DNA from: Litsea cubeba
Taxonomy: Eukaryota; Streptophyta; Magnoliopsida; Laurales; Lauraceae
Assembly: GCA_012931725.1 (NCBI GenBank)
Contig: WHSA01000046.1
Location: forward strand, 195,774-259,773
Direction of reading: 5' to 3'
Length of the DNA stretch: 64,000 nt
The position numbers and the translations under genes were made by a program. Position 1 is the stretch's first letter; every line of letters starts with the position of its first letter. Under the pieces are notes generated by a model, which ran no database searches, had not been told where the DNA came from, and was given only the letters and a program-made list of their open reading frames with translations. Shown here in pieces: positions 46,548 through 56,131 of the stretch.

Positions 46548-46910
46548 AGACTTACCCAACTGGGTAAGAGCAATGCCTGTACGGCCAAAACCAGTTTCCA
46601 GGTACACGCTCGCTAAACCCACCCTTTTTTTAGAATTTTCATATCAAATGTTGAAATTTCTAGAAATTTAAAACAATGCTTAATTTCATCGTTTCATTGT
46701 TCAAAAAAAAAATAATCCAAGTTTAGGAACCTTTCCATAACTTGACCAAAATTTTCAACCCTTGAACCCAAAATTCATGGTTTGAAACAAAATCCGGATT
46801 CAGGGATTTCCACCCTAGTCCACCCTGCCTTTTACCGCCAAAATGGTTTTAGGTCAAAACTTATGACCCTCGTGTCTTTAAACAGAAAAAAAGGTTTTTC
46901 AAAAAACCGC
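46548..46910 (+). other. Tat region between pol and minisatellites
   Basis: Non-coding. AT-rich, with short runs such as GAAACAAAATCCGG. No motif of note. Confidence 0.4.
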
Positions 46911-47450
46911 GAGGAAGCGACGCTTAGTCGATACTCGCACAAATCGGAAGCATACGAACCATGTTCAACACTTCCAAAATTGCAGGGAAGCGACATTTCG
47001 TCGATACTTGCAAAATCCAAAACTGTGGAGACGCAACATTTCAGTTGATATCCACAACCCAAATTTCAAATGTTCGAAAAAACCTAAAAAATTGTGGAGA
47101 CGCAACATTTTAGTTGATATCCACAACCCAAATTTCAAAGGTTCAAAAAAAAAAAAACCTAAAAAAAAAAAACCATGGAGACGCAACATTTTAGTTGATA
47201 TCCATAACTCAAAGGTTTGAGAAAACCACAAATTTCAAAAATCATGGGGAAACGACATCAAGTCAGTACCCGCAAAACCAAAATTTTTGAAAAAAGCAAG
47301 GACGCGACATTCCATCGATACTTGCACCCAAATCCGCGAGGATGCGACATTCCATCGATACTCGCAACCGAATGAGCAAGGATGCGACATTCCATCGATA
47401 CTTGCAAGAACATTCACCAGGGAGGCGGCTTTTAGTCGATACTTGCATTT
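46911..47450. repeat. minisatellite A: GCGACATT...CGATACTTGC units
   Basis: About ten degenerate units of 50-65 bp, each with a GACGCGACATT(C/T) core, a (T/A)CATCGATACTTGC or AGTTGATATCCACA segment and an A-rich spacer (AACCCAAATTTC). The two core variants alternate in blocks: the GATATCCACA type at 47020-47215, the CGATACTTGC type on both sides. It lies 3' of pol, where Tat elements are known to harbour variable tandem repeats. Confidence 0.85.
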
Positions 47451-47457
47451 TTGAAAA

Positions 47458-47740
47458 CCAAACCGGCTATCAATGCCACCAAAACAAAACAGGCTATAAA
47501 TGCCACAAACCGGCTATCAATGCCACCAAAACAAAACCGGCTATCAATGCCACAAACAAAAAAAACTTGGATTTCAAAAAACCCGGCTATCAATGCCACC
47601 AAAAACCGGCTATCAATGCCACCAAAACTGGCTATAGATGCCACAAAAAAACTCGGCTATCAATGCCACAAGAAAAGCTGGCTCTCATGCCAAAATTGGC
47701 TTCCATGCCACAAACAAAAACCTGGCTTCCATGCCAAAAC
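47458..47740. repeat. minisatellite B: CCGGCTATCAATGCCACCAA units
   Basis: About eleven units of 20-30 bp with the core GGCTATCAATGCCA and variable A-rich spacers; the last units decay to GGCTTCCATGCCA. The same core (CGGCTATAAANGCCA) occurs in the LTRs at 36735-36785, 38150-38225 and 55797-55855. This is not a CRISPR: the spacers are mere A-tracts and the host is a plant. Confidence 0.85.
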
Positions 47741-47789
47741 AATCATTTGACAAAAGATTTTCACAAAATGACAACATTTTGATCAAATC

Positions 47790-47926
47790 CCATTTAGCAA
47801 TTACTTTTATCACAAATAGATTCAAGTGAGCTTAGGGATAACAAAAAAAAGAAGAGCATCCCATTTAGCAATTACTTTTATCACAAAAAGATTCAAGTGA
47901 GCGTAGGGATAACAAAAAAATAAGTA
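47790..47926. repeat. 68-bp tandem duplication
   Basis: CCCATTTAGCAATTACTTTT and the following sequence to AGGGATAACAAAAAAA occur twice in a row with two or three mismatches. Recent local duplication. Confidence 0.85.
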
Positions 47927-48035
47927 CAAAAAAAAATACAAGTGGTACAAAAAAAAAAGAGAGAAGGATGGTTTCTGTAAAAAAAAAAAAATAATATACA
48001 GGAGCTCAATCAAAAATGGTCTCCAGCCAAGAGTT

Positions 48036-49407
48036 CAGCTCCTAAAGCAAACTTTTAGCCTCAGCCGTCAAGGATTCCAAGGCACGCTTCTTCAGGAACC
48101 TGCCATGAGATGCTGGAGTGGGCTGTACCCCTTCTTTCACACCGGGAAGCTTATCCCGAGCAGTTTGCCATCGTTCGCATTCTTCAGATTTCCTTTCAAG
48201 AACTCGATTGGCATCTGCAACCAGGCGAATCAGAGCACTCTCCCTGTCGCGAGCCTCTATTATGGTAGTCCACTTGGCAGCGACTTGTGCCTGCAGATGC
48301 TCAAGACGTTTCCTGGCCTCATCGACCTCCCTATCAAGGATGTTAAGGTCATGTGTCAGCCCGATGATGGTTAGCTCTTCTAAGTTCTTCTTTCGGACTG
48401 CCTGCTTCCTGCTTTCTGTAGCCTCATCCAGGTCAGACTTAGCCTTATCAGCAGGGTCCAGGAACATCTCCTTGAAGAACTGGTCATCAGCCAAACCCAC
48501 GTTCTCAAACCACTTGTCACCAGTGCAATGATCCTATCAACGATCGCCCTGGCACCTGTGACATCCAGACCAGCCTCTTCAGCATCACTGAGAATCTCCT
48601 GCACATGCTGGATCATGCCAAATCCGGCTTCCAAGTGCCCAGAAAAGAGAGTCTCAATCCAAGAGCTCAGAACTCGCACCACCACCTTCTTCGCAAAAAG
48701 AAGAGATGGCCCAGCTGAAGATTCGCCCAACTCCGTTGGTCGGCTACTCATATCATCATCTGTTGGAAGAGTAACAAAAGAACTCTTTCCAGCTGAAGCT
48801 ACTCCTGCTCGGGAAGGAATCTCAGCGCGAGGAATCTCCTCAACATTGTCAGAGCTGGTACCAAGAGTCTCTACCTCTGGATCAACCTCTGGCATCCCTT
48901 GCTCTGGAAGCGACGGATCCTCCTCTGACTTCAAAACCTGCCAAAGAAACACAAAAAGGTATGAATATAATCCTGTTTGAAAATCATTATCAGGGTTATA
49001 ACTACAAAATACCTTCTTCGACGACTGGCGGAACACTTTCTTCCTCCATGAACTCATCGGAAGCATCATCAACATTTGCGTCCATCAATGGTTCAAAGTC
49101 ATCGGAATCCTGTGGCAAGTCAGCTGGCAAGAAATGTGTTAGCAAACCAAGTCACAGACAAAAAAAAAAAAAAGAAGAGAAGTCATACCAATTGGAGACT
49201 CTGGAATCACTCCAGAGTCCCTCGGTTCTTCTTCAGGTGCCTCGACAGGATCCGTCACCACCTCATCGACCGGAACCTCAGGCATCATCAAGTCTTCCTC
49301 GGCTAAAAAAAAAAAGAAAGAAAAGAAAAGCAAAAACAAGAAGCAAATCATAACATGGAAAAAATCCCATGAAAAGAAATGGAAAGAGAAAAAGGAAGAA
49401 TCATACC
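48036..49407 (-). pseudogene. antisense PMD gene, downstream exons with coiled-coil tail
   Basis: Continuation of the minus-strand gene after 49567. The frame reads past a TGA (49567) for about 53 codons to a donor GAAG-GTATGA at 49407. Two well-bounded small exons follow: 49302-49189 (acceptor TTTTTTAG, donor CCAATTG-GTATGA) and 49123-49013 (acceptor TTGCCAG, donor GAAGAAG-GTATTT), both acidic and with lengths divisible by three. A last exon begins at 48937 after TTTGGCAG. It encodes an acidic stretch, a helical segment, and after a frame change near 48520 a Glu/Arg/Lys-rich coiled coil (48500-48130), with the stop at about 48042. The phase does not match at the last junction, so the tail has one or two lesions. 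The good splice sites show that this was a real spliced gene. Confidence 0.7.
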
Positions 49408-49566
49408 TTCACCGACGGTCTCTTCTTCTCGGCTTCTCTTCTCTGGAGGCTCGTCAGCATCCACTGGCACATCCTCATTAATAGTAAGAGGAACTTCCAA
49501 GTTAGGAGAGTCCTCATGCTGCCCCTTGCTGCGATGATGACTCCTCCCCCTCTTACCCCGGCGGGC

Positions 49567-51759
49567 TCACTTCTTAGAGGAACCTGCCCCGCTGTCAGAG
49601 TCAGGTTTCCCACTTGACTCCTCACTGGATGGTCTACTCTTGCCAGTAGACTCCACGGAAGCTTGCCACTGTGCCGCTTGCATACAAGCGCCAAGTTCGG
49701 CTTCCTCCTGTTCTAGCTGCTCTAAAGCCTCATCAGGTATTTCTCGAACAGCTTCAGAACCAATGACGCCCTGGTCACCGAGAAAGCCTATCTTGTGCTT
49801 CTCTCCAGAAAGGAAGGCCCAAACTTCCTCTCGCCGGACGCCATCCGACTTTCCAAGACCCTTTCCAGATGCCAGCTTCACATCAAGCTCATTCTTGGAA
49901 AGCCCCCGATATGCCGAAAAGCTCTCCGCGAACCACTTCGCAAAGCCGGCAGTCCGGGAAGTCAGCAACACAGGATAAGAAATCATGGCTGTAGTGTCTT
50001 CAGCACTATAGAAAGCCCATGCATTTCTCCCGTCCTGTAAGCCTCCAAAGCGCTTCACCATGCTTGAAGGCGCTCCAACAACGCCTTGAGAAAAGCCCAG
50101 CTGCAAAGCAAAGCGAGAGGGTACATACGGCTGGATGTCGACGAAAAGATGTCTACGGTACACCATCGTGCCGACACGTATGCTGAAAAGCCACTCTCTC
50201 TCTGCATTTGTCAAGGAATAATGCCTTCCCGGCCTCGCCCTGGTAGAGTCTCGGGAGGCACCAAAATCAAAAGCCTTCTTCCGCAACTCCGGAGAAAGCT
50301 TCACTGAAGACTGCCCCATCTCGACGTCCCTGAACTGTCGGATCCTCATGCGGGCAAATAAAAGTGATTCGGACACGGCTTTGCCCTTAGCCAATCGAAT
50401 CATCAGAGGATCATCATCCTGTGCAGCACCCAGCCGGTGGAAGCCAGGACAGTGGTATACATACCACGAATAAAAGATATGGGCTGAAAATACCCTATTC
50501 ATAGGAAGCCCAAGCCGAACCAAAAAAGCAGTAGCCTGCAGTTCGGTACACAGGTAGGAGTAAAGAGCTGGCACCAAAGCAAGATGCTCTCCAAACGCCA
50601 TCTGACAAGCCGGAAAAATACAATGCGGCCTGATGTGCGTTCCATCTCCTCCAGTAAAAATAGCCTCACCAAGCCAATAAGTGAGGTAAACAGCGAGATC
50701 TCTCCGCAGTGCAATGTCAGGACATATGGCGTTTGTACTTGCACAGAAATCTCTCAACTCTTCTTGCATGGCCAAGATCTTCTTTGAACTTGGATCCTGA
50801 GCTCCGGCTTCTTGGGTCACGCTATCAGAAGACTCCCTGCTATCAGAAAAATTGGGGAATGAAGAGCTAGAACTCTTCCAACTGCTGGATCTCACTTTCA
50901 AACCCTCCTTCTCCTTCAAAAAATCATAGAAGGCAACGAGCTGAAAGTATAGAAGCCTGAACTCCTCAGACTGCCCCTCAAGGACGCTGTCAATCGGCAT
51001 AAACACCTCATAGAGTTTCCCGAGGATGGGCAATCCAGTAATGACGCTCAACTCCTTCAAAGAAAAACCAATCTCACCATTCGTCACAACGAAGGTATTG
51101 GTTTGTGGGAGGAATGATTCCAGCATAGCCATGAAGGCCTCGTCGGAAAAGATCACGGTCTCCCTAAAGGCGCGGACCGCATCAAAAATCCCGGCTTCCT
51201 TCAAAACGGCACTACCAATCAGCAGGACGCGATCAGTCCACGACTTCCACTCGGAGTCAGCATTGAAACGGCCACGAAGTCGAAAAGGCTTGATCCAATT
51301 GCTGCCGTCACCGCTGAAAATACCAAGGCCCACCGGTCTCAAATCGACCGACAGATAATTAGAGCCCTGGTAGCCGCTGGATGGCATCAACAGGTCCATG
51401 TCAACAGGCGACCTCTCCGTATATCCAGGAGAACCGCCAACAAAAACCCCGGTCTTGATTACATTTGTCCTTCTCACCCAGCTTGGAGGATCTTCCCTCT
51501 TAGAGCACGTGGGGGCAAGGCTCAGAATCGAGACGGTGCGATCAAACGTCGACCGGGAAGCAACAGTCTTCTTCTCACCATCTGCTGTGAAAGAAAACTG
51601 GAAACATCTCCTCTGGTATGTCAAGTCATCAGGGACTGCATCACCAAAGAAGAAGGTAGGCTTGGGCAAAACGCTCTGATCTTCCATCACCCATGGACGA
51701 CTGCTTACCATGATCTTATAGAATTCCTCTCCCTTGAGAGCGATCAGTCGCTGCCTCAT
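49567..51759 (-). CDS. antisense plant mobile domain (PMD) protein
   Basis: A 730-codon uninterrupted frame on the strand opposite to pol, between pol and the 3' LTR. Residues about 165-250 contain the PMD signature: W-x-D-R-V-L (175), a hydrophobic helix, T-N-T-F (220), G-E-I-x-F-S-L-K-E-L and T-G-L-P-I-L-G (241-247). The C-terminal part has Glu/Ala-rich and Ser-rich segments. PMD (aminotransferase-like, PF10536) occurs in host proteins such as MAIN/MAIL1 of Arabidopsis and in transposons; its biochemical activity is not settled. The frame is open upstream of the chosen ATG (51759) to a splice acceptor at 51915, so the true N-terminus may lie in an upstream exon. The stop TGA at 49567 may be a mutated CGA, since coding text continues beyond it. 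No membrane segment or signal peptide seen. Confidence 0.85.
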   Translation of the reverse strand: MRQRLIALKGEEFYKIMVSSRPWVMEDQSVLPKPTFFFGDAVPDDLTYQRRCFQFSFTADGEKKTVASRSTFDRTVSILSLAPTCSKREDPPSWVRRTNVIKTGVFVGGSPGYTERSPVDMDLLMPSSGYQGSNYLSVDLRPVGLGIFSGDGSNWIKPFRLRGRFNADSEWKSWTDRVLLIGSAVLKEAGIFDAVRAFRETVIFSDEAFMAMLESFLPQTNTFVVTNGEIGFSLKELSVITGLPILGKLYEVFMPIDSVLEGQSEEFRLLYFQLVAFYDFLKEKEGLKVRSSSWKSSSSSFPNFSDSRESSDSVTQEAGAQDPSSKKILAMQEELRDFCASTNAICPDIALRRDLAVYLTYWLGEAIFTGGDGTHIRPHCIFPACQMAFGEHLALVPALYSYLCTELQATAFLVRLGLPMNRVFSAHIFYSWYVYHCPGFHRLGAAQDDDPLMIRLAKGKAVSESLLFARMRIRQFRDVEMGQSSVKLSPELRKKAFDFGASRDSTRARPGRHYSLTNAEREWLFSIRVGTMVYRRHLFVDIQPYVPSRFALQLGFSQGVVGAPSSMVKRFGGLQDGRNAWAFYSAEDTTAMISYPVLLTSRTAGFAKWFAESFSAYRGLSKNELDVKLASGKGLGKSDGVRREEVWAFLSGEKHKIGFLGDQGVIGSEAVREIPDEALEQLEQEEAELGACMQAAQWQASVESTGKSRPSSEESSGKPDSDSGAGSSKK

Positions 51760-51914
51760 CTCATCTCTGTTGAGGGAGTCGCACTCTTCCAGATTTCTCT
51801 CAACATACTGGACCTTCTCAAAGGCCTGCTGAACGGCCGGATTAGAAGATCTAGAAGATCGACGAGGTACGCTTGTAGCAGGCTCTTTACCCTTGTTCGT
51901 TCTGGAGGAACCAC
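51760..51914 (-). other. 5' part of the PMD coding exon
   Basis: In frame with the 730-codon frame and begins right after the acceptor CCTTTTCAG (51917-51915 region). It reads G-S-S-R-T-N-K-G-K ... R-S-S-R-S-S-N-P-A-V-Q-Q-A-F-E. It has no ATG in this frame, so it is either 5' leader or coding sequence whose start lies in an exon I could not place. Confidence 0.55.
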
Positions 51915-52595
51915 CTGAAAAGGATGGAAAAGAAAAAGATCAAACATCAAGATGACAGAATCTCGCTAAAAAAAATCTGGCGAAATTTTGACATGATGAC
52001 GGGGCAATTCCGAAGAAAAGGAACTATCCCGAAAGAAATAGAAAGCTTGAAGATGGGCTCAACATCGCTGCGAGCTCCGAAACTCCAAACTTTCGAAACC
52101 TCAAAGTCTCCGCAAAATCAGGAAGGGCTCAACATCGCTGCGAGCTCCAAATTCCCAAAATTGCGAAAACTTTCAGGTATGCTATCACATCATGCTACAA
52201 ATTTAATTGACAATTGAATGCATGCATGAACATCTAGGTTTGCAAAAAAAAAAAGGGGCATTATCATGATGAGCAAAAGAAAAAGAAAAGAAAAGAAACT
52301 TTCTCAAAAAAAAAAGAGGGGAAAGAAAACAAAAAAAAAAGAAAAGAAGAAAAAAAAGGGCCTGGCCCACTGGCCACGTGGCCGTACGGCCAGATCCGTA
52401 CGGATCTCTCCGTACGGCCCACAAACAAAAAAAAAAACATGAAAAAAAAAGAAAGAAGAAAAGAAAAGAAAAAACGTGTGAAAAAAAAGGGAAAACACGT
52501 GAAAAAAAAAGAAAAAAAAAGAAAGAAACAAAAAAAAGAAAGAAGAACTTTTTATTTTTTCCTACAATGGAGTTTTCTTGAAAAAGGGAACTTAC
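51915..52595 (-). other. first intron of the antisense gene
   Basis: From the donor CTTCAA-GTAAGT (52595) to the acceptor TTTTCAG (51915), minus strand. Contains a duplicated GAGCTCGCAGCGATGTTGAG block (52062-52083 and 52129-52150 on the plus strand as the reverse complement), A/T-rich tracts, and the CCGTACGG palindrome cluster at 52376-52420. An internal exon with the start codon cannot be excluded. Confidence 0.5.
52376..52421. repeat. CCGTACGG palindrome cluster
   Basis: GGCCGTACGGCC, ATCCGTACGGAT and TCCGTACGGCC follow each other within about 45 bp; each is a perfect or nearly perfect palindrome. Embedded in purine-rich A/G sequence, it stands out by its GC content. Function unknown. 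Confidence 0.8.
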
Positions 52596-52735
52596 TTGAA
52601 GCCGTTGATGGAGAAGAAGAAGAAAAGTCTTGAAGATCTTGAAGAAGAAGAACTCTTGGTCTTTAAGCCCTCTTGAGATTATTGCAAAAGAAAGTAATAA
52701 GAGCAAGAGATCCAACCTCCTCCTTACTTTTATAG
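52596..52735 (-). promoter_or_regulatory. antisense promoter and first non-coding exon
   Basis: On the minus strand CTATAAAAG (plus 52727-52735) is a good TATA box. Transcription would start near 52700 and give a leader of about 100 bases without ATG, ending at the GTAAGT donor (52595). The leader is pyrimidine-rich (CTTCTTCTTC repeats), as in many plant 5' leaders. This promoter points away from the 3' LTR and toward pol. Confidence 0.6.
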
Positions 52736-52739
52736 AAGA

Positions 52740-53184
52740 GAGCAAACCAAAGAAGGAAAGAAGAAAGAGGTAAGTGATTCTCTATCCAAAATAAAGGGAA
52801 TATGAGAGATTCTCTCCAAGTAAAGATATTCTTAGATATTCTCTATCCAAATGAGATATTTTTGGATATTTTTTACAAAAATGACACCATATGAGATCTA
52901 AGCCATTTCAAAAGCTTAAGGTCCCATGGGTTAGCCCACATGAGCCAGGTTTGACCACCTACGCACTTGAAAAAAAAAAAAATTTGGGCTTTTAGTCAAA
53001 GAGAAATCCCTCTTACCAAGAGCATACAAAAATGGTTCCATGCCTCTTTTGAGTTGATTGGACCATACAAAGAAAATTCCAAGCCCCATGAGCTTCCAAA
53101 AATCAAACCATCCAGCCTCATCTACCAAATTGAGCCAAAATCTTGAAATTGACATTCCATAAAAATCAAACCAAATCCTGGTCC
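52740..53184 (+). other. Tat region between the antisense promoter and the 66-bp repeats
   Basis: Non-coding. It contains a repeated GATATTCT / GAGATATTTTTGG stretch (52800-52870). Nothing else recognised. Confidence 0.4.
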
Positions 53185-53345
53185 CCTAACTTGCCACATA
53201 CAGCTTGTTGGGTCACAAGACCAAAACCAGAAACCAAAATTGATCCCCCAACATTCCACATACAGCTTGTTGGGTCACACGATCAAAACCAAACCCGACC
53301 CCCTAACCTGCCACATATAGCCTGTTAGGTCACAAGGTCAAAACC
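53185..53345. repeat. tandem repeat, about 60-66 bp, 2.5 units
   Basis: CCCCNAACNTNCCACATACAGC-type blocks, each followed by TTGTTGGGTCACA and a CAAAACC-rich part, begin near 53183, 53246 and 53303. The units differ at several sites. Confidence 0.75.
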
Positions 53346-53557
53346 CAAATCCACATCCCTGATGTCATCTTCAAAACTTTGCCTCAAGATGGTACGTGAT
53401 CCCTTTCACTACCATAAAATTCCCCTGGAAGCTCAAAAGGCTACAAATACCAAAAAGAAAGACTGTTCAAAGACTCTTAGTCAAGTCACAGGTTCTCCTT
53501 CAAAAATCTCTTCGAGGCACATCGACTACAAAAGTTAAGCAACTCGTCGCTGTACCT

Positions 53558-53569
53558 CGAGGGGGCATT
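53558..53569 (+). other. polypurine tract
   Basis: CGAGGGGGCATT directly precedes the 3' LTR start TGTTGACACC. This is where second-strand synthesis is primed in LTR retrotransposons. Confidence 0.8.
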
Positions 53570-56131
53570 TGTTGACACCAAAAATGTCACTTTGCCTCTT
53601 CAAGATCCAAAGAGCTACATGAAGTCGCAACCTGCCATAAATAGGCAATGCTACTTTCAAAAAATCAAATCTTGTCAGAATCAAACAAAAACTGCAAGAT
53701 TCTTCAAGACAGCTAAAAGAGGAGTACACAAGAAGTTTCGGGCCATTTCAAAATCATTTGGCCTAACTTCGCTTCTCCGACAGCCGAAAAGGAGCTCTCG
53801 GCGGCAAAAGCATCGGAGACACCAAATCTTCGATCAAAGCCGATGGATGGTCTCAAAATACTTCCAAAAGGCTCCACGTCAAGTTCCGAGTCAAACCGAC
53901 AACGTTTGACCCTACATAAACCCTCGAATAGCTAAATCAAGCCTCTCGGCGGCGAGAACCACCGAGGCCATTACTCATTAGATAGAGCACATGGACGGCT
54001 TCAAAATGCTTACAAAGGGCTACACATCAAATTTCAGGTCATTTTGACAACATTTGACCATAGTTTGACGCTCGGAAGCCAAATCAGGCCTCTCGACGGC
54101 AAAGCTCTCCGGGACCATGGTTTCCAAGACAGAGCCTATGGATCATCTTAAAATGACTCCAATAGGTTCCCTGTCAAATTTCAAGTCAATCGGACATCGG
54201 TTGACCGCACATCAAACCGCGACATCTTCATCGCGACAAAAGCAAGTCTACTGGTGATAGGACCCCAAACGGCTTCAAAACTCAAACAAAAGCCTATGGT
54301 TGGTCTTATTTATTGCTCAGGAGGCTTCACACCAAATTTCAGGTCATTCCGACATCGTTTGACCCAGTTTCAGCTTCTGACGGAAAATCGGCAGCTCTGC
54401 GCTACAAAGTCTTCGGCTTTCTCAGGAAATTGAAAACTTTGCAAAATAAAATGCAAGGATTCTCATCAGGTTTCCTACAAAGAAATCAGGCCAATAAATG
54501 GTCAAAATGTCAAGGAAAAATACAGAAGAAAAAAGAATCGAAAAACAGCAAAAACGGACACAAAACGGGACAAAAAGGGGGAAAAAAACCCCAGGGTCGC
54601 CGGCGACCTTGGAGCCCGGGGTCGCCGGGAAGGCCCCGGAAACCCCGGTTTTCGCCGTTTTTTCGCGATTCGAAGCGCCCAGCCTCTGGTACTTTCCAAA
54701 ATTCATGCTTTTGAGACACCAAGTCCTCTGACATCCGTCCAAAACACGGGTTAATCATCAAGAGTATCGAAAACAATATTGATCGCCACCCGGTCAACCA
54801 AAAAAAGTGTGCTTTCTACCCGACCGGTCGAGAAGTCAACAGGACAGATGGCACCGACCCGTTGTTGGCAACAAACACCTGAAATTACATGGTCATCTGA
54901 TGTCGATCTACATGAAGATTCATCGATGATCATCGCCAGAAAAATCCCAAAAGACACGGCACGGCCCGCGACTCTTCAACTGCTCGGCGACCACTTAATG
55001 CGATTAATTGACTAGCTTTATTACAGTCATTAATCCATTTCTTTGGACGGACCAATCAGAAGCAAGCATCCGGGAGTTACAAGTCAAGAGATTCATGGCA
55101 TTTAACCCATGAAACTCCTCCCATCATGGCAATTAAAGGCGATTAAATGCCCTCAATCTCCTCCGGCCAATCAGAAGCCAAGAAAAAGGAGTTACAAAAT
55201 AAAGAATTCAATTCTGTAACTCCTCCCTTTATGTAGCTTTATGACAATCAAAGCTCATAAACCCTCCTAAATGGCTACCTAAAAGCCTATAAATAGGAGA
55301 GCTCTCCAAGAAGAAAGGATCATCAGAAAAAAGCACAAACACACAGACAGACAAAGCACAGAGATCCAGAGAAAGAAAAAAAGAGAGAAAACTCTGCGGA
55401 AGTTCTACACCGACCACCGCAACAAGGTGACAAAAGTCCCTTGGGGGGTACCCCCCCCCCCAAGGTCCTTGCCTTCTCCTCCTGCCTCCAATGGCTTTGA
55501 TGTGGCTTTTCAGCCCGTCTACTCGGCTTTTTATTGGACATAGGACCTCCTTTTGGTCTGTCCTCTAAAAACCTGAGGTTATAGCCAAGCCAAGCGAATC
55601 AATAGCATCCTCTGTTCTCATCTGCATGGATGATGGCGAAGCCCACATATGGCTTGCGACCGTCAATCTAAACGAGTCCCCCACAATCTCCTGAGAAGTT
55701 AGATCCTCATTTTCTTGCTTTTCATTGTAGTTTGTATTTTTTCAAAAGAGACAAAAATCACAACTCTTGTCTTTCATTATTGATAAGGATTGTAAATCGG
55801 CTATAAACGCCAAAATCGGCTATAAACGCCAAAATCGGCTATAAATGCCAAAAAAATCGCCTTTCACGGCAAACCAAGAAAAATGTATATTTTCTTAAAT
55901 ATATGTGCAATGGAAAACTTGAAAGAAGTTGATTTCCTTTTTACTTGCGAAGGTTGATCTCCGGATCACCACTTGCAATTCCAAGTAAAATAGAAAAATC
56001 TGGCACACCCACACAAAAAAAAAAAGAAATGTTGATGCACGCCCCTGCCCCGGGTTACGAAAGGGTCGGAACCAAACGGACTCCCACGTCCGCCGACCTC
56101 GGTAGGAACCGAGCAGGAGCGCGGTCCATCA
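53570..56131 (+). mobile_element. Tat 3' LTR
   Basis: 2562 bp, TGTTGACACC to GCGGTCCATCA, followed by the target duplication TAGCA (56132-56136). Nearly identical to copy 1. TATA box at 55288. It has a C10 run at 55450 where copy 1 has C7, and a shorter GC block at 54585-54640. The high identity means little time since the two copies were last made equal, either by insertion or by the later rearrangement. Confidence 0.92.

Noticed and set aside
47458..47740. Regular repeats with spacers that could be taken for a CRISPR array
   Set aside because: Plant retrotransposon context, spacers are A-tracts of uneven length, no cas genes, unit sequence drifts.
52304..52745. Long Phe/Lys-rich open frames around 52.3-52.7 kb
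   Set aside because: Purine tracts read as poly-Lys on one strand and poly-Phe on the other. They overlap the antisense promoter and intron.
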